Of a stretch of 64,000 nucleotides of DNA, positions 7,972-18,297 are shown piece by piece. Source of the stretch: Prosthecodimorpha hirschii (lineage in GTDB: Bacteria > Pseudomonadota > Alphaproteobacteria > Rhizobiales > Ancalomicrobiaceae); contig NZ_LJYW01000001.1 of NCBI RefSeq assembly GCF_001305515.1, positions 344,226 to 408,225 of the forward strand, read 5' to 3'. The first letter of the stretch is position 1, and each line of letters begins with the position of its first letter. The translations under genes and the position numbers were made by a program. The notes under the pieces were generated by a model. The model saw nothing but the letters and a program-made list of their open reading frames with translations, did no database searches and was not told the DNA's origin.

Positions 7972-9273
7972 GTGCTCCCTACCCAGAACTCAGGGGTTGA
8001 GGGCTTCTGTCGTGACTGCCTGGTCCCTTCGCGGCCGGGAGCGTGGCGCTGCGCGTCCTGCGGCAGCCCTCGCCTGGTCGCCCATCCTGAACTGGATCGG
8101 CTTTCGATTGCCCATGTCGATTGCGACGCCTTCTACGCCTCGATCGAAAAGCGCGACGATCCATCCTTGCGGGACGTACCGTTGATTGTGGGCGGCGGCA
8201 AGCGCGGCGTCGTCTCGACGGCCTGCTATCTCGCCCGCATCCACGGCGTGCGGTCGGCCATGCCGATGTTCAAGGCATTGGCGGCCTGCCCGCAAGCCGT
8301 CGTGATCAAGCCGAACATGGAGAAATACGTCAAGGTCGGCCGCCAGGTCCGGCAACTGATGCTCGAACTGACGCCGCTGGTCGAACCGGTCTCGATCGAC
8401 GAGGCCTTCCTCGATCTCTCCGGCACGGATCGCCTGCACCATGCCACGCCGGCCCTGACCCTCGCCCGTTTCGCAAAGCGGGTCGAAGACGAGATCGGCA
8501 TCACCATTTCGGTCGGACTGGCGCCGAACAAGTTCCTGGCCAAGATCGCCTCCGACTTCGAGAAGCCGCGCGGCTTCTCGGTGATCGGCGCCGCCGAGGC
8601 GCGCACCTTCCTGGCTGGTCAGCCGGTCACCCTGATCTGGGGCGTCGGCAAGGCGCTGGCGGGCACCCTCGAACGCGACGGCATCCGCCAGATCGGCCAG
8701 TTGCAGTCCATGGACGAGACCGCCCTGATGAAGCGCTACGGCATCATGGGCCAGCGCCTCGCGCGCCTGTCGCGCGGTGAGGACGACCGCCGCGTCACCC
8801 CGGACCGGGAGGCGAAGAGCGTCTCCGCGGAGGTCACCTTCGACGAAGACATCGCCGCCTTCGCCCGCCTGGAGCCGATCCTGCGGCGGCTGTCCGAAAA
8901 GGTCTCCGCCCGGCTGAAGAAGGCGGGGATCGGCGGGCGCACGGTCACCGTCAAGCTGAAGACGCAGGACTTCAAGACCGTCACCCGCAACCGCAGGCTC
9001 TCCGATCCGAGCCAACTGGCCGACCGCATCTTTCGCGCCGGCCGGGAGCTTGTCGAGCGCGAATGCGACGGCCGCGCCTTCCGGCTGATCGGCATCGGCG
9101 TCGCCGATCTGGTTCCCGCCGAAGCCTGCGATCCGGTCGACCTGGTCGACGAGGGGGCAGGCCGGCGCGCCAAGGCGGAGCGCGCGATGGACGCGGTTCG
9201 TGCCCGGTTCGGCGGCGAAGCGGTCGAACTCGGCCTCATCTTCGGCACCGACCGGCGCGGACGCGACCGATAG
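7972..9273 (+). CDS. dinB: DNA polymerase IV (Y-family) with N-terminal zinc ribbon
   Basis: A 433-residue error-prone translesion polymerase. The first ~40 residues carry a four-Cys ribbon (FCRDCL ... RCASCG), an extension common in rhizobial DinB. The catalytic core follows: [15 protein letters not shown] (Asp pair), the [10 protein letters not shown] acidic motif, and a C-terminal little-finger domain. The GTG at 7972 has GAGAAG just upstream; a longer frame from 7759 overlaps the divergent gene and is rejected. It copies past lesions without proofreading and normally uses the beta clamp. A possible LexA box precedes it. Confidence 0.93.
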   Translation: MLPTQNSGVEGFCRDCLVPSRPGAWRCASCGSPRLVAHPELDRLSIAHVDCDAFYASIEKRDDPSLRDVPLIVGGGKRGVVSTACYLARIHGVRSAMPMFKALAACPQAVVIKPNMEKYVKVGRQVRQLMLELTPLVEPVSIDEAFLDLSGTDRLHHATPALTLARFAKRVEDEIGITISVGLAPNKFLAKIASDFEKPRGFSVIGAAEARTFLAGQPVTLIWGVGKALAGTLERDGIRQIGQLQSMDETALMKRYGIMGQRLARLSRGEDDRRVTPDREAKSVSAEVTFDEDIAAFARLEPILRRLSEKVSARLKKAGIGGRTVTVKLKTQDFKTVTRNRRLSDPSQLADRIFRAGRELVERECDGRAFRLIGIGVADLVPAEACDPVDLVDEGAGRRAKAERAMDAVRARFGGEAVELGLIFGTDRRGRDR

Positions 9274-9281
9274 GCATCGCC

Positions 9282-10355
9282 TCAGTCCGGGCCGCCGTCC
9301 GAGCCGTCGCGATAGTCGTGCGTCGCCCCCTGCGGATCGGTCACCCGATAGAGGCCGGGACCGGCCGATGCGACATAGTCGGGACCGACCGGCACCTTGC
9401 CGTATCCGCCCGGGATGTCGAGCATGTAGGTCGGCTGCGCGATCCCGGTCAGACGGCCGCGCAGGGTGCGCATCAGCGACCGGCCCTCGGCGAGGGATGT
9501 CCGGAAATGCCCGGTGCCGCGGGCACGGTCGAGATGGTGCAGGTAGTAGGGTTTCACCCGAAGGGCGACCAGGGACCGGAACAGATCCTCCAGCACGGCC
9601 GCGTCGTCGTTGATGCCCTTGAGCAGGACGGTCTGGGCGAGCAGCGGGACCCCTGCCCTGGTCAAGGCGCGGATCGATTTCCTCGCATTTTCCGTCAGTT
9701 CGGAGGCATGGTTGACGTGCAGCACGAACCAGACGGCGGCCCGCAGATCGAGCAGGTCCAGAAAGGCCGGCGTGATCCGGGCCGGGTCGACGACCGGCAC
9801 GCGGGTATGGAAGCGGATCACGCCGACATGCTCGATGGCGTCGAGCGCCTCGAGGATCCGGCCGATGCGCCGGTCCGACAGAACCAGCGGATCGCCGCCC
9901 GACAGGATCACCTCGAAGAGGCCCGGCTCCGCCCGGATGCGGTCGAGCGCGGCCGCAAGTTCGGCGTCGCCGAGGCCCGGATCGCCGCCGACCGTCTCGC
10001 GCCGGAAGCAGAAGCGGCAATAGACCTGGCAGAGATGGGTCGGCTTCAGAAGCGCCCGGTCCGGGTAGCGACGGATCAGTCCCGGCGCGATCTCATGCAC
10101 ACCGTCGCCGATCGGATCGGCAACCTCCTCCGGCGCGATATCGAGTTCCGCCGTCCCGGGCACGAACTGGCGGGCGATCGGATCGGCCGGGTCGGCCGGA
10201 TCGATGGCTGCGGCCATATCGGCGGTGATCCGCAGGGAGAAATCCTGCGTCACCCGCTCGATGGCCGGTGCCGCTTCCGGCGCAATCAGCCCGCGCGCGA
10301 CCAGATCGGCGACGCGGACGACCGCAGGCGGCCGCTGCGGGCCTTCGCTGGTCAT
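9282..10355 (-). CDS. Lysine 2,3-aminomutase family radical SAM protein (EpmB/KamA-like)
   Basis: A 357-residue protein with the radical-SAM cluster motif CQVYCRFC (C-x3-C-x2-C) followed by FRRETVGG, then the EVILSGGDPLVLSD glycine motif and the HTRVPVVDP and LLKGIND segments of the lysine 2,3-aminomutase family. The length is near EpmB (the enzyme that makes beta-lysine for elongation factor P) and shorter than clostridial KamA. Neither efp nor epmA is in the window, so the assignment between EpmB and a free-lysine mutase stays open. It is the last gene of the ppk-ppx run, 22 bp after ppx. Confidence 0.88.
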   Translation of the reverse strand: MTSEGPQRPPAVVRVADLVARGLIAPEAAPAIERVTQDFSLRITADMAAAIDPADPADPIARQFVPGTAELDIAPEEVADPIGDGVHEIAPGLIRRYPDRALLKPTHLCQVYCRFCFRRETVGGDPGLGDAELAAALDRIRAEPGLFEVILSGGDPLVLSDRRIGRILEALDAIEHVGVIRFHTRVPVVDPARITPAFLDLLDLRAAVWFVLHVNHASELTENARKSIRALTRAGVPLLAQTVLLKGINDDAAVLEDLFRSLVALRVKPYYLHHLDRARGTGHFRTSLAEGRSLMRTLRGRLTGIAQPTYMLDIPGGYGKVPVGPDYVASAGPGLYRVTDPQGATHDYRDGSDGGPD

Positions 10356-10377
10356 GGGGTCGGACCTCCGGCGCGGT

Positions 10378-11898
10378 TCAGGCCACGACCTCGACGGCAG
10401 CGTCCAGGCCGCCGAGCTTGGCCAGTTGGCGCAAGCGACGCTGCAGGACCTCGCCGTCGAGATCGGCGAGATCGCGCGGCAGGGTCATCACCAGAGTGCT
10501 GCCGCGGGCCGCAACACCGACCAGCGGGATGACGCCCGGCATCGCGGCCGAGAGGATATAGGCGACCCGGAACGCCGCGCCGAGGCAGCGGGCGCGCTCC
10601 TTCAGCCGCACGGAGGCCAGTTCCCGGATGCGCGGGCTCAACGCATCGTCGATCAAGCCCATGTGCCGATAGTAGCTTGCCAGTGCCAGGAAGGCCCGGC
10701 CGGGATGATCGACGCCGATGAAGGCCGCATGGGCGATCACGTTGAGGCTCTGCTCGCCGCGATAGTCCGGATGAGCCCGCCAGCCGATGTCGGACAGGAG
10801 GCAGGCCGCGTTGCGCAGCCGTTCCTCCTCGGCGGTCTCGTCGATGCCGAGCGCGCGGAACACGGCACCCGTCCAGGGGCCGAGTTCGAGCGCATGGCGC
10901 GGCGACCGCGACCGCAGGATGGCCAGTTCCTCGGCTGCCGCCATCAACGGATCGAGCCGCTGCTCGTCCGGCGCCAGCCGTTCGAACAGCAGGCCCTCGC
11001 GCAATCCGAGCGCCGAGAGGATGACCGCGCTGGGCTTGCCGATCTTGATGATCTGCGCGAGCACCGTGGCGCCATAGGGCAGCAGGTCGCGCCGTTGCTT
11101 GGAGATGACCTCGATCCGGTCGAGCGCCTCGATGTCGCCGCGCGCCACCATCCGGCAGAAGTCGAGCGCTTCCGCCGCCGGCAGCGAATATTCGTGCATC
11201 ACGTGCAGCGGATAGCCGGTCTGGAACATGTGCAGCCGCGCCAGCGAGCGCCAGGTGCCGCCGACGGCATAGAAGGGCCGCCCGGCGCCGCGGGCGAGAA
11301 CGTCGGAGGACTTGAGGATGTCCTCGGCGATCTTTTCGGCCTTGCGTGCCGAACCTTCCGCCGCCTCCGACAGCCGGATGCCGCCGAGCGGATAGGTCCG
11401 CCCCTGGCCGAGCTCCGTGCCGTTGACCTCGACCAGTTCCAGGCTGCCGCCGCCGAGATCGCCGGCGATGCCGCTCGGCTGGTGCATCCCGGAAACGATG
11501 CCGAGGGCCGCGAAATAGGCTTCCTCGGGGCCGCTCAGGACGCGCACGGGCACCCGGCAGATCCGCTCCAGTTCCGAAACGAAGGCGGCCCCGTTGGCAG
11601 CCTCGCGCGCCGCGGCGGTGGCAAGCACATGCAGCTCGATCGCGCCGGACTGGTCGGCCAGGTGCCGGAACCGGCGCACGGCGGCCAGGGCGGCGGCGAC
11701 CGAGCCGTCCGAGAGGCGGTTGGTCTTGCCCACGCCCTTGCCGAGCCCGGCCAGGACCTTTTCGTTGAACAGCAACGTCGGAGACCGGCAGAGCCGCTCG
11801 TAGATGACCAGACGGACCGAGTTCGAGCCGATGTCGATGACCGCGATCGGGCCGCGTCCGCTCAGCCGGCCGGGCGCGACCTCGGTATCGGGGCGCAT
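10378..11898 (-). CDS. ppx: Exopolyphosphatase, Ppx/GppA family
   Basis: A 506-residue ASKHA-fold phosphatase that releases phosphate from the ends of polyphosphate (and/or pppGpp). The N-terminal AVIDIGSNSVRLVIY phosphate-1 motif and the later GDLGGGSLEL motif are both intact. The C-terminal ~200 residues form the HD-like helical part of long Ppx proteins. The ATG at 11898 lies 4 bp after the ppk stop; a longer frame from a GTG at 11964 would overlap ppk by 62 bp and lacks a ribosome-binding site. Opposing ppk and ppx in one operon allows tuning of the polyP pool. Confidence 0.94.
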   Translation of the reverse strand: MRPDTEVAPGRLSGRGPIAVIDIGSNSVRLVIYERLCRSPTLLFNEKVLAGLGKGVGKTNRLSDGSVAAALAAVRRFRHLADQSGAIELHVLATAAAREAANGAAFVSELERICRVPVRVLSGPEEAYFAALGIVSGMHQPSGIAGDLGGGSLELVEVNGTELGQGRTYPLGGIRLSEAAEGSARKAEKIAEDILKSSDVLARGAGRPFYAVGGTWRSLARLHMFQTGYPLHVMHEYSLPAAEALDFCRMVARGDIEALDRIEVISKQRRDLLPYGATVLAQIIKIGKPSAVILSALGLREGLLFERLAPDEQRLDPLMAAAEELAILRSRSPRHALELGPWTGAVFRALGIDETAEEERLRNAACLLSDIGWRAHPDYRGEQSLNVIAHAAFIGVDHPGRAFLALASYYRHMGLIDDALSPRIRELASVRLKERARCLGAAFRVAYILSAAMPGVIPLVGVAARGSTLVMTLPRDLADLDGEVLQRRLRQLAKLGGLDAAVEVVA

Positions 11899-11902
11899 CG
11901 CC

Positions 11903-14140
11903 TCAGGAGCGATGATTTCGCCCGGCGATCGATTTGGGAGAGTTGGACTTGAGTGATTTTCCACGGCCGGACAACGACGGGTTGGTCATGAAGTATTTAT
12001 GGGCGTTGAACGGTTCCTCGCCCGCCGCCGGTACGATGCGCTCGTGCCCGCCATCCGGAAGGAGACGCCAGCTCTGCTGATTGTCCCGGAGGTTGGCGAC
12101 CATGATCTGGTCCAGCACCTGCTCGTGGACGGTCGGGTTCGTCAGCGGAGCGAGCGCCTCGACCCGGCGGTCGAGGTTGCGCGGCATCAGGTCGGCCGAG
12201 CCGATGTAGACGATCGCCTGCGGCGAGGGAAGCCCATGGCCGTTGCCGAAGCACAGGATACGGCTGTGTTCGAGGAAGCGGCCGACGATCGACTTCACCC
12301 GGATATTGTCGGACAGGCCGGGGACGCCCGGCCTGAGGCAGCAGATGCCGCGCACGACGATGTCGATCTGGACGCCCGCCCGGCTCGCCTCGTAGAGCGC
12401 GTCGATGATGCGCGGATCGACCAGCGAGTTCATCTTCGCCCAGATCTGCGCCGGGCGGCCGGCCTTGGCGTGGGCGATCTCCGCCTCGATATGCTGCAGG
12501 ATGCGCGGCCGGATGGTCAGCGGCGAAATCGCCATCTTCTCCAGCTCGTGCGGCTGAGCGTAGCCGGTGATGTAATTGAAGATCTTCGAGACATCCCGGC
12601 CGATCGTCGGATCGGCGGTGAAATAGCTGAGGTCGGTGTAGATGCGCGCCGTGATCGGGTGGTAGTTGCCGGTCCCGATGTGGCAATAGGTCGCCAGCGT
12701 GCCCCGTTCGCGGCGAACGACCAGCGACAGCTTGGAATGCGTCTTCAGCTCGACGAAGCCGAACACGACCTGAGCGCCCGCGCGCTCCAGATCCCGCGCC
12801 CAGCGGATATTGGCCTCCTCGTCGAAGCGCGCCTTGAGTTCGACGACCGCCGTGACCGACTTGCCCGATTCGGCCGCCTCCGACAGAACCTTGACGATCG
12901 GACTGTCCTTGGAGGTCCGGTACAGGGTCTGCTTGATGGCAACCACGTCCGGATCGCGCGCCGCCTGACTCAGGAACTGCACGACGACATCGAACGATTC
13001 GTACGGGTGGTGGACGATCAGGTCCTTCGCCTTGACCGCCGCGAAGCAGTCGCCGCCGAACTCCTTGATCCGCTCCGGAAATCGCGGCTCGTAGGGGGTA
13101 AATTTGAGCTCCGGCCGCTCCACGCCGACGAGCTGCGACAGCTCGGTCATCGCGAGCAGGCCTTCGACCTGGAAGATGCCGTCGGAAGCGACGCCGAGGG
13201 CCCGGGCGACGAAGGACTGCAGACGCTCCGGCGTATCCGCCTCGATCTCCAAACGGATGACCGAACCGCGGCGCCGCCGCTTCAGCATGGTCTCGAACAC
13301 CCGGACCAGATCCTCGGCCTCCTCCTCGATCTCGATGTCGGAGTCGCGGATCACCCGGAAGGCGCCCTTGCCGCGCAGCTGGTAGCCGGGGAACAGGCCG
13401 GCAATGTGCAGGCCGATCATGTTCTCGAGGCTGATGAAGCGGCGGATGCCCGGTTCCGTATCGCTCGCCGGCAGTTCGATGAAGCGGTCGATCTTGGACG
13501 GGATGCGGATCAGCGCCGTCATGGTCGCGCTGCTGCCGATCTTGGCCAGATCGAGCACCAGCGAGAAGCCGAGATTGGGAATGAACGGAAAGGGATGCGC
13601 CGGATCGCAGGCGAGCGGCGTGAGGACCGGGAAGACATGGGTCAGGAAATACTGGTCGAGCCAGGCGCGGGTCGCCTTGTCGAGCGCCGACCCGTCGGCG
13701 ATGACGATCCCGACCGCCGCGAGCTCAGCCTTCAACTCGCCCCACAGCCGCTGCTGCTCGTCGGTCAGCGCCTCGGCCGCCTCCCCGATCCGGGTCAATT
13801 GCTCGGCCGGCGTCAGACCGTCGTCCGACCGGGTCAGAATGCCGGCCCGATGCTGTTCGATCAGCCCGGAAACGCGCACCATGAAGAACTCGTCCAGGTT
13901 GTTGGCCGAGATCGACAGAAAGCGCAGGCGCTCCAACAGAGGATGGTTGGTGTTGGCACTCTCTTCGAGGACGCGTCGATTGAAGGAGAGCCAGGACAGT
14001 TCGCGGTTGACGAAGCGATCGGGACTGTCGAGCGGGATGGACGGCGCCGGCGCCACCGGAGGCGCCGCAATGGCCTCGGCGGCGGGCGCGGTCTCGCTGC
14101 TGCGCCTGCGCGAAGGCTTGGTCTCGACCGTCTCGTCCAT
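11903..14140 (-). CDS. ppk: Polyphosphate kinase 1
   Basis: A 745-residue PPK1 that polymerises the gamma-phosphate of ATP into polyphosphate reversibly. The N domain starts at ~residue 40 ([19 protein letters not shown]) after an Ala/Pro-rich lead. The catalytic core includes [13 protein letters not shown] and the [14 protein letters not shown] segment with the autophosphorylated His. The second phospholipase-D-like half ([31 protein letters not shown]) is also present. Length matches the family. Upstream hdaA ends 66 bp away and downstream ppx follows after 4 bp. Confidence 0.97.
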   Translation of the reverse strand: MDETVETKPSRRRSSETAPAAEAIAAPPVAPAPSIPLDSPDRFVNRELSWLSFNRRVLEESANTNHPLLERLRFLSISANNLDEFFMVRVSGLIEQHRAGILTRSDDGLTPAEQLTRIGEAAEALTDEQQRLWGELKAELAAVGIVIADGSALDKATRAWLDQYFLTHVFPVLTPLACDPAHPFPFIPNLGFSLVLDLAKIGSSATMTALIRIPSKIDRFIELPASDTEPGIRRFISLENMIGLHIAGLFPGYQLRGKGAFRVIRDSDIEIEEEAEDLVRVFETMLKRRRRGSVIRLEIEADTPERLQSFVARALGVASDGIFQVEGLLAMTELSQLVGVERPELKFTPYEPRFPERIKEFGGDCFAAVKAKDLIVHHPYESFDVVVQFLSQAARDPDVVAIKQTLYRTSKDSPIVKVLSEAAESGKSVTAVVELKARFDEEANIRWARDLERAGAQVVFGFVELKTHSKLSLVVRRERGTLATYCHIGTGNYHPITARIYTDLSYFTADPTIGRDVSKIFNYITGYAQPHELEKMAISPLTIRPRILQHIEAEIAHAKAGRPAQIWAKMNSLVDPRIIDALYEASRAGVQIDIVVRGICCLRPGVPGLSDNIRVKSIVGRFLEHSRILCFGNGHGLPSPQAIVYIGSADLMPRNLDRRVEALAPLTNPTVHEQVLDQIMVANLRDNQQSWRLLPDGGHERIVPAAGEEPFNAHKYFMTNPSLSGRGKSLKSNSPKSIAGRNHRS

Positions 14141-14206
14141 GCTGCGTCCCCTCCTGCGGCGCCGGTTCCGGCACCCCGGTCCGACGCGCGCGAAACTATC
14201 CGTACT

Positions 14207-14956
14207 TTATGACGGATTGTGTTCATCCGGCTCGGTTTCTTCGAGACCCGGCAGATGCGGTTCGCGCGACCACGCATCCGCGATCAGGCGTGCCGCGAGC
14301 GGCCGCGTGATCGCCGCCTTCGCGGCGAGCGCCTCGCGGTCGATGCGCTCGACGGTGCGCACGGCCGCACCATAGGAACGCTCGATGCGCCGGGCCAGGA
14401 AGCGGACGACCTGCGGGTCGACCATGGTCTGCCGGTCCGCGAAGAGCTTGCCGATCACCGCTTCGAGCAGGGCGTCGTCCGGCTCCTCCAGACGGACCGG
14501 CGTCGCCGCGCGCAGGCGCGAGACGAGATCGGGCAGGCCAAGCCCCCAGGCGACCGGCTCGGCGCGCGCCGTGATCAGAACCGGGCTGCCGGCCTCGCGC
14601 GCGGCATTGAGCAGATGGAACAGCGCCGGCTCGTCGAGCCCGGGTCCGGCATCCTCGACCGCCACGCCCCCCCGCGCCGCGAGTGCGACGGGATCGATCG
14701 TCGCGAGATCGCCCGCGGGCAGGATCGTCGCGGCCGCGGCCGCCGCCCAGATCGCGGCGAGATGGCTCTTGCCCGCCCCCTCAGGACCGATCAGCAGCAC
14801 GACCGGACCCGGCCAGTCCGGCCAGGCCAGGACCAGGTCGTGCGCCGCCGCGTTGGCGGTCCCGACGATGAAATCCTCCATGCCGAAGCGCGGTGCGGCG
14901 GCCAGAGCGAGCGGCAGCTGGCGGGGATTCGACGGTGGGGCAGGTCCGGTCGCCAT
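14207..14956 (-). CDS. hdaA: HdaA, DnaA-related regulatory inactivator of replication initiation
   Basis: A 249-residue AAA+ protein. It starts with a clamp-binding motif (RQLPLAL at residues ~12-18), as in Hda/HdaA, followed by a Walker A GPEGAGKSHLA and DnaA domain-III-like helices. There is no DnaA DNA-binding domain IV. The family binds the beta clamp and stimulates ATP hydrolysis on DnaA after initiation. The open frame runs far upstream into the permease gene, but the ATG at 14956 places the clamp motif correctly and lies 4 bp after the permease stop. This hdaA-ppk linkage is usual in Hyphomicrobiales. Confidence 0.9.
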   Translation of the reverse strand: MATGPAPPSNPRQLPLALAAAPRFGMEDFIVGTANAAAHDLVLAWPDWPGPVVLLIGPEGAGKSHLAAIWAAAAAATILPAGDLATIDPVALAARGGVAVEDAGPGLDEPALFHLLNAAREAGSPVLITARAEPVAWGLGLPDLVSRLRAATPVRLEEPDDALLEAVIGKLFADRQTMVDPQVVRFLARRIERSYGAAVRTVERIDREALAAKAAITRPLAARLIADAWSREPHLPGLEETEPDEHNPS

Positions 14957-14960
14957 CGGC

Positions 14961-16034
14961 TCAATCGTCGCCGGCAGCCGCATAGAGCGGGCTGGCGAGA
15001 TACTGATGGAGGGCGAAGCGCGCGAGAACGCCGATCGACGCCGCCGCCGGCACGGCGACCAGCATGCCGACGAAGCCGAGCATCGATCCGAACGCGAACA
15101 GGGCGAACAGCAGCCAGACCGGGTGCAGTCCGACATTCTTGCCGACCCAATTGGGCTGCAACACGGAACCCTCCAGCACCTGGCCGGCGCCGAACACGGC
15201 AAGCATGGCCAGAATCCACTGCCACTCTGGCCAGAACTGGCCGAAGGCGATGACGATCGAGGCGATCAGCCCGATGCCGAAGCCGACATAGGGGATGAAG
15301 CCCAGGATTCCGGAGAGAAGCCCGATGAACAGGCCGAAATTGAGTCCGAGCAGTGTCAGCCCGGTCGCATAGAAGGCGCCCATGGCGATGCAGACGGAGA
15401 TCTGCCCGCGCACGAAGCCGGCCACGGCGCCGTCCATCTCGTGGGCGAGCCGGCGCACGGTCGGCCGATGGCGCGGCGGCAGCCAGGAATCGACCTTCGA
15501 GATCATGCGGTCCCAGTCGAGCAGCATGTAGAAGGTGACGACCGGGGCGATGACCATCAGCGTCACGACCGAGACCAGCGCCTGTCCGCCGTTCCAGACC
15601 GAATGCAGGATGCCGGCGATCCAGCCGGCGCCCTGGCTGAGCGAAGACCCGAGCAACGCCTCCAGATCCTTGGCGTTGGTGCCCATGAGGCGACCGAGCC
15701 GCCCTTCCATCGCCTGGGAGAAGAAGGATTGCAGCCGCGTCGCATAGGACGGCAGCAGTTGGACGAAGCCGCTGATCTGGTTGGCCAGCAGCGGCACGAC
15801 CAGTATCAGGATGACGACCAGACCGAGGATCAGTCCGAAGACGATCACCGCCGTTGCCATGCCCCGCGAGAGGCCGGCCTTCTGCAGCCTGTCGGCAACC
15901 GGATCGAGCAGATAGGCGAGCGCCATGCCGGAGACGAAAGGCAAAAGGACGCCGGAGAAGAGCCACAGAAACAGGATCAGGACGAACAGGGCCGCAAACC
16001 AGAACTGGATCTGTCGCGTCAGGTTCAACGGCAT
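14961..16034 (-). CDS. AI-2E/PerM-family permease
   Basis: A 357-residue polytopic inner-membrane protein with about eight hydrophobic segments: two at the N-terminus (ALFVLILFLWLFSGVLLPF), one near 65-85, a large soluble loop at ~110-160, and a cluster at 165-340. The PFVSGMALAYLLDP segment and the GPVVTFY-like MVIAPVVTFYMLLD are typical of the AI-2E (PF01594) family. The transported substrate is unknown in most members, and a role in quorum signalling should not be assumed. A GGGGAGGG purine block directly abuts the ATG. The gene is coupled to hdaA with 4 bp between. Confidence 0.88.
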   Translation of the reverse strand: MPLNLTRQIQFWFAALFVLILFLWLFSGVLLPFVSGMALAYLLDPVADRLQKAGLSRGMATAVIVFGLILGLVVILILVVPLLANQISGFVQLLPSYATRLQSFFSQAMEGRLGRLMGTNAKDLEALLGSSLSQGAGWIAGILHSVWNGGQALVSVVTLMVIAPVVTFYMLLDWDRMISKVDSWLPPRHRPTVRRLAHEMDGAVAGFVRGQISVCIAMGAFYATGLTLLGLNFGLFIGLLSGILGFIPYVGFGIGLIASIVIAFGQFWPEWQWILAMLAVFGAGQVLEGSVLQPNWVGKNVGLHPVWLLFALFAFGSMLGFVGMLVAVPAAASIGVLARFALHQYLASPLYAAAGDD

Positions 16035-16094
16035 CCCTCCCCGCCCCCGGCGCCGTCCCGCGCAGGACGCGGCGCACCTCGATCCGTCACCGGT

Positions 16095-16688
16095 TCACCG
16101 CGGATCCGGCCAGGACGTCCCCGTCCCCGACCCGGTCTCATTGTCCGCCGACATGGCCTTGAGCCAGCCGACCAGATAGGCCGCGCCGGAGCCGACCGTC
16201 AGCCCGGCGACGATCCAAAGCCCGACCGCAACCAGGGGCAGGAGATCCGCCGCAAAGGCATGATCCCCCAGAATCGCAGCGGCGAGCAAGATCTGCGCCG
16301 TTGTGTTGATCTTGGAGATCATCAGCGGGCGCACCTCGACCGGCCGGCCCATCACCCAGGACAGCAGGAAGGCGCCCACGATGAGCAGATCGCGCGACAC
16401 GACCAGGATCACCAGCCAGCGCGGCAGCACGCCTTCGATGCCGAGCGTTACATAGATGGCGACCAGCAGCGACTTGTCGGCAATGGCATCCAGATAGGCG
16501 CCGAGACGCGTGCGCAGATTCCAGCGCCGCGCGATCCAGCCATCGACGCCGTCCGAGGCGCCGGCCACAACGAACAACCAGAACGCCAGATCAAGCCGCT
16601 GCTCGGAGATCGCAACCACCACCATCGGCACGGCGATCAAGCGCGCGACCGTGATCAGATTGGGCAACGTGACGTTGGAATAGACCAT
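16095..16688 (-). CDS. CDP-alcohol phosphatidyltransferase family membrane protein
   Basis: A 197-residue integral membrane enzyme of phospholipid synthesis. The complete family signature D-G-x2-A-R-x8-G-x3-D-x3-D is present in DGWIARRWNLRTRLGAYLD followed by AIAD, within the first 70 residues, after the TLPNLITVARL lead. Four or five hydrophobic helices follow. It is likely a PgsA/Pgp-type or cardiolipin-type transferase that moves a phosphatidyl group from CDP-diacylglycerol; the acceptor alcohol is not clear. The ATG at 16688 is preferred over an upstream frame start because it begins MVYSNVTLPN, the usual N-terminus. It is first in the run leading to ppk/ppx. Confidence 0.88.
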   Translation of the reverse strand: MVYSNVTLPNLITVARLIAVPMVVVAISEQRLDLAFWLFVVAGASDGVDGWIARRWNLRTRLGAYLDAIADKSLLVAIYVTLGIEGVLPRWLVILVVSRDLLIVGAFLLSWVMGRPVEVRPLMISKINTTAQILLAAAILGDHAFAADLLPLVAVGLWIVAGLTVGSGAAYLVGWLKAMSADNETGSGTGTSWPDPR

Positions 16689-16936
16689 GGCGGACCTGAA
16701 CGGCGACCGACGCAGCCGCACCCGCCTGAGATGGTCCCGGCGGGGCGGCATTCCAAGATCACGGACTTATGACAGAGACGCCCTGAGACCGCCAATCCGG
16801 CATTGCCCATCCGGCCGTCACACCTGCCGATCGGCACCGCCGATCCGGACAGAGACCGGCGCGGGCCGTCGACCGGGCGACGTGCGGCGGCCCGAAGGGC
16901 GGCATCGCGCCACCCGTCCGGACCGCCCGCGACGGT

Positions 16937-18068
16937 TCACTCGATATCGGCCACCGCATCGACCGCGCCGCCGGAGACGCGCGCCGCCAGGGAGGCTTCC
17001 ATGAACGGGTCGAGATCGCCGTTCAGGACCTTGGCGGGATCGGTCGACTGCACGCCCGTGCGCAGATCCTTCACCATCTGGTAGGGCTGCAGCACATAGG
17101 AGCGGATCTGGTGGCCCCAGCCGATATCGGTCTTGGCGGCCGCCTCGGCGCTGGCCTTCTCCTCGCGCTTCTTCAGTTCGACCTCGTAGAGGCGCGCGCG
17201 CAGCATGTCCCAGGCCTTGGCCCGGTTCTTGTGCTGCGACCGTTCCGCTTGGCAGGCCACGGCGATGCCGGTCGGGATATGGGTCAGGCGAACGGCCGAG
17301 TCGGTCGTGTTGACGTGCTGGCCGCCGGCGCCGGACGACCGGTAGGTGTCGACGCGGACGTCCGATTCCGGAATCGTGATCTCGATGGAATCGTCGATCA
17401 CCGGATAGACCCAAACCGATGCGAAGCTCGTCTGACGGCGCGCATTGGCGTCGAAGGGCGAGATGCGAACGAGCCGGTGCACGCCCGATTCCGTCTTCAG
17501 CCAGCCATAGGCGTTCGGCCCCTTCACCAGCAGGGTCGAGCCCTTGATGCCGGCGCCTTCTCCGGCGGTATATTCGATGATCTCGACCTTGTAGTCGTGC
17601 TGCTCGGCCCAGCGCATGTACATGCGCATCAGCATCTCGGCCCAATCCTGGGATTCGGTGCCGCCGGCGCCGGCATGAAACTCGACATAGGTGTCGAAAC
17701 TGTCGGCCTCGCCCGAGAGCAGCGCCTCGATCTGCCGACGCTGCACGTCGTGGCCGAGATGCTTCAGCTGTTCCTCGGCTTCGACGATCGTGGCCTCGTC
17801 GTTCTCGGCCTCGCCGAGTTCCAGGAGCGTCAGATGATCGTCGAGCTCGCGCCCGATGCCGCGCACGACATCGACCGATTTCGCGATCTGGTCGCGCTCG
17901 CGCATCAGTTTCTGGGCAACGGCGGAGTCATTCCAGAGATTCGGATCCTCGGCCCGGGCATTCAGCTCGTCGAGCCGCTTCAGCGCGACATCCCAGTCAA
18001 AGATGCCTCCTCAGCAGGCTGAGAGCCTGCTTGATCTCGTCTACGATGGTCTGGATTTCGGGTCTCAT
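16937..18068 (-). CDS. prfB: Peptide chain release factor 2, with programmed +1 frameshift
   Basis: RF2 releases peptides at UGA and UAA. The gene has two overlapping frames. Frame 1 is 23 codons from the ATG at 18068 (MRPEIQTIVDEIKQALSLL) to a TGA at 17997-17999. After a +1 shift the frame continues WDVALKRLDELNARAED and runs to 16937, giving 376 residues, the usual RF2 length. The catalytic GAGGTESQDW and the SSGAGGQHVN (GGQ) motifs are intact. The start-proximal segment is essential, so a CDS beginning only at 17905 would be wrongly truncated. Low RF2 slows termination at the internal TGA and raises frameshifting, giving autoregulation. Confidence 0.95.
17996..18011 (-). promoter_or_regulatory. 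prfB: prfB programmed +1 frameshift site
   Basis: Read on the minus strand: AGGAGG, CAT, CTT, TGA, C. This has all three elements of the E. coli prfB recoding signal: an internal Shine-Dalgarno-like AGGAGG three bases before the slippery CTT, an in-frame TGA stop, and a C after it that weakens termination. The downstream frame then matches RF2 without a gap. Confidence 0.95.
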
Positions 18069-18297
18069 CGATCTCGTCCTGGGCGTCGCGCCACCGGTGC
18101 CGGTTGGTTCCGGGCGGCGGGCCGCGACCATACCGACGGCGTTGCCGCATTGCAATTGCGCGGGACGGGCCGAATCCGACCGCGAATGATCGGGTCGTCC
18201 GGTCGCGTCCGCTTGACGTAACCGCACCCATGCCGCGATGCTTCCGACCGCGATGCCCGGCCGGTCCGTCATCGCCAGAAGGGGGAGCCGCGCCGCC

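Noticed and set aside
7990-10020. 676-codon minus-strand frame across dinB and the radical SAM gene
   Set aside because: Out-of-frame shadow of two real genes; the translated sequence has Arg/Gly/Ala bias and no domain.
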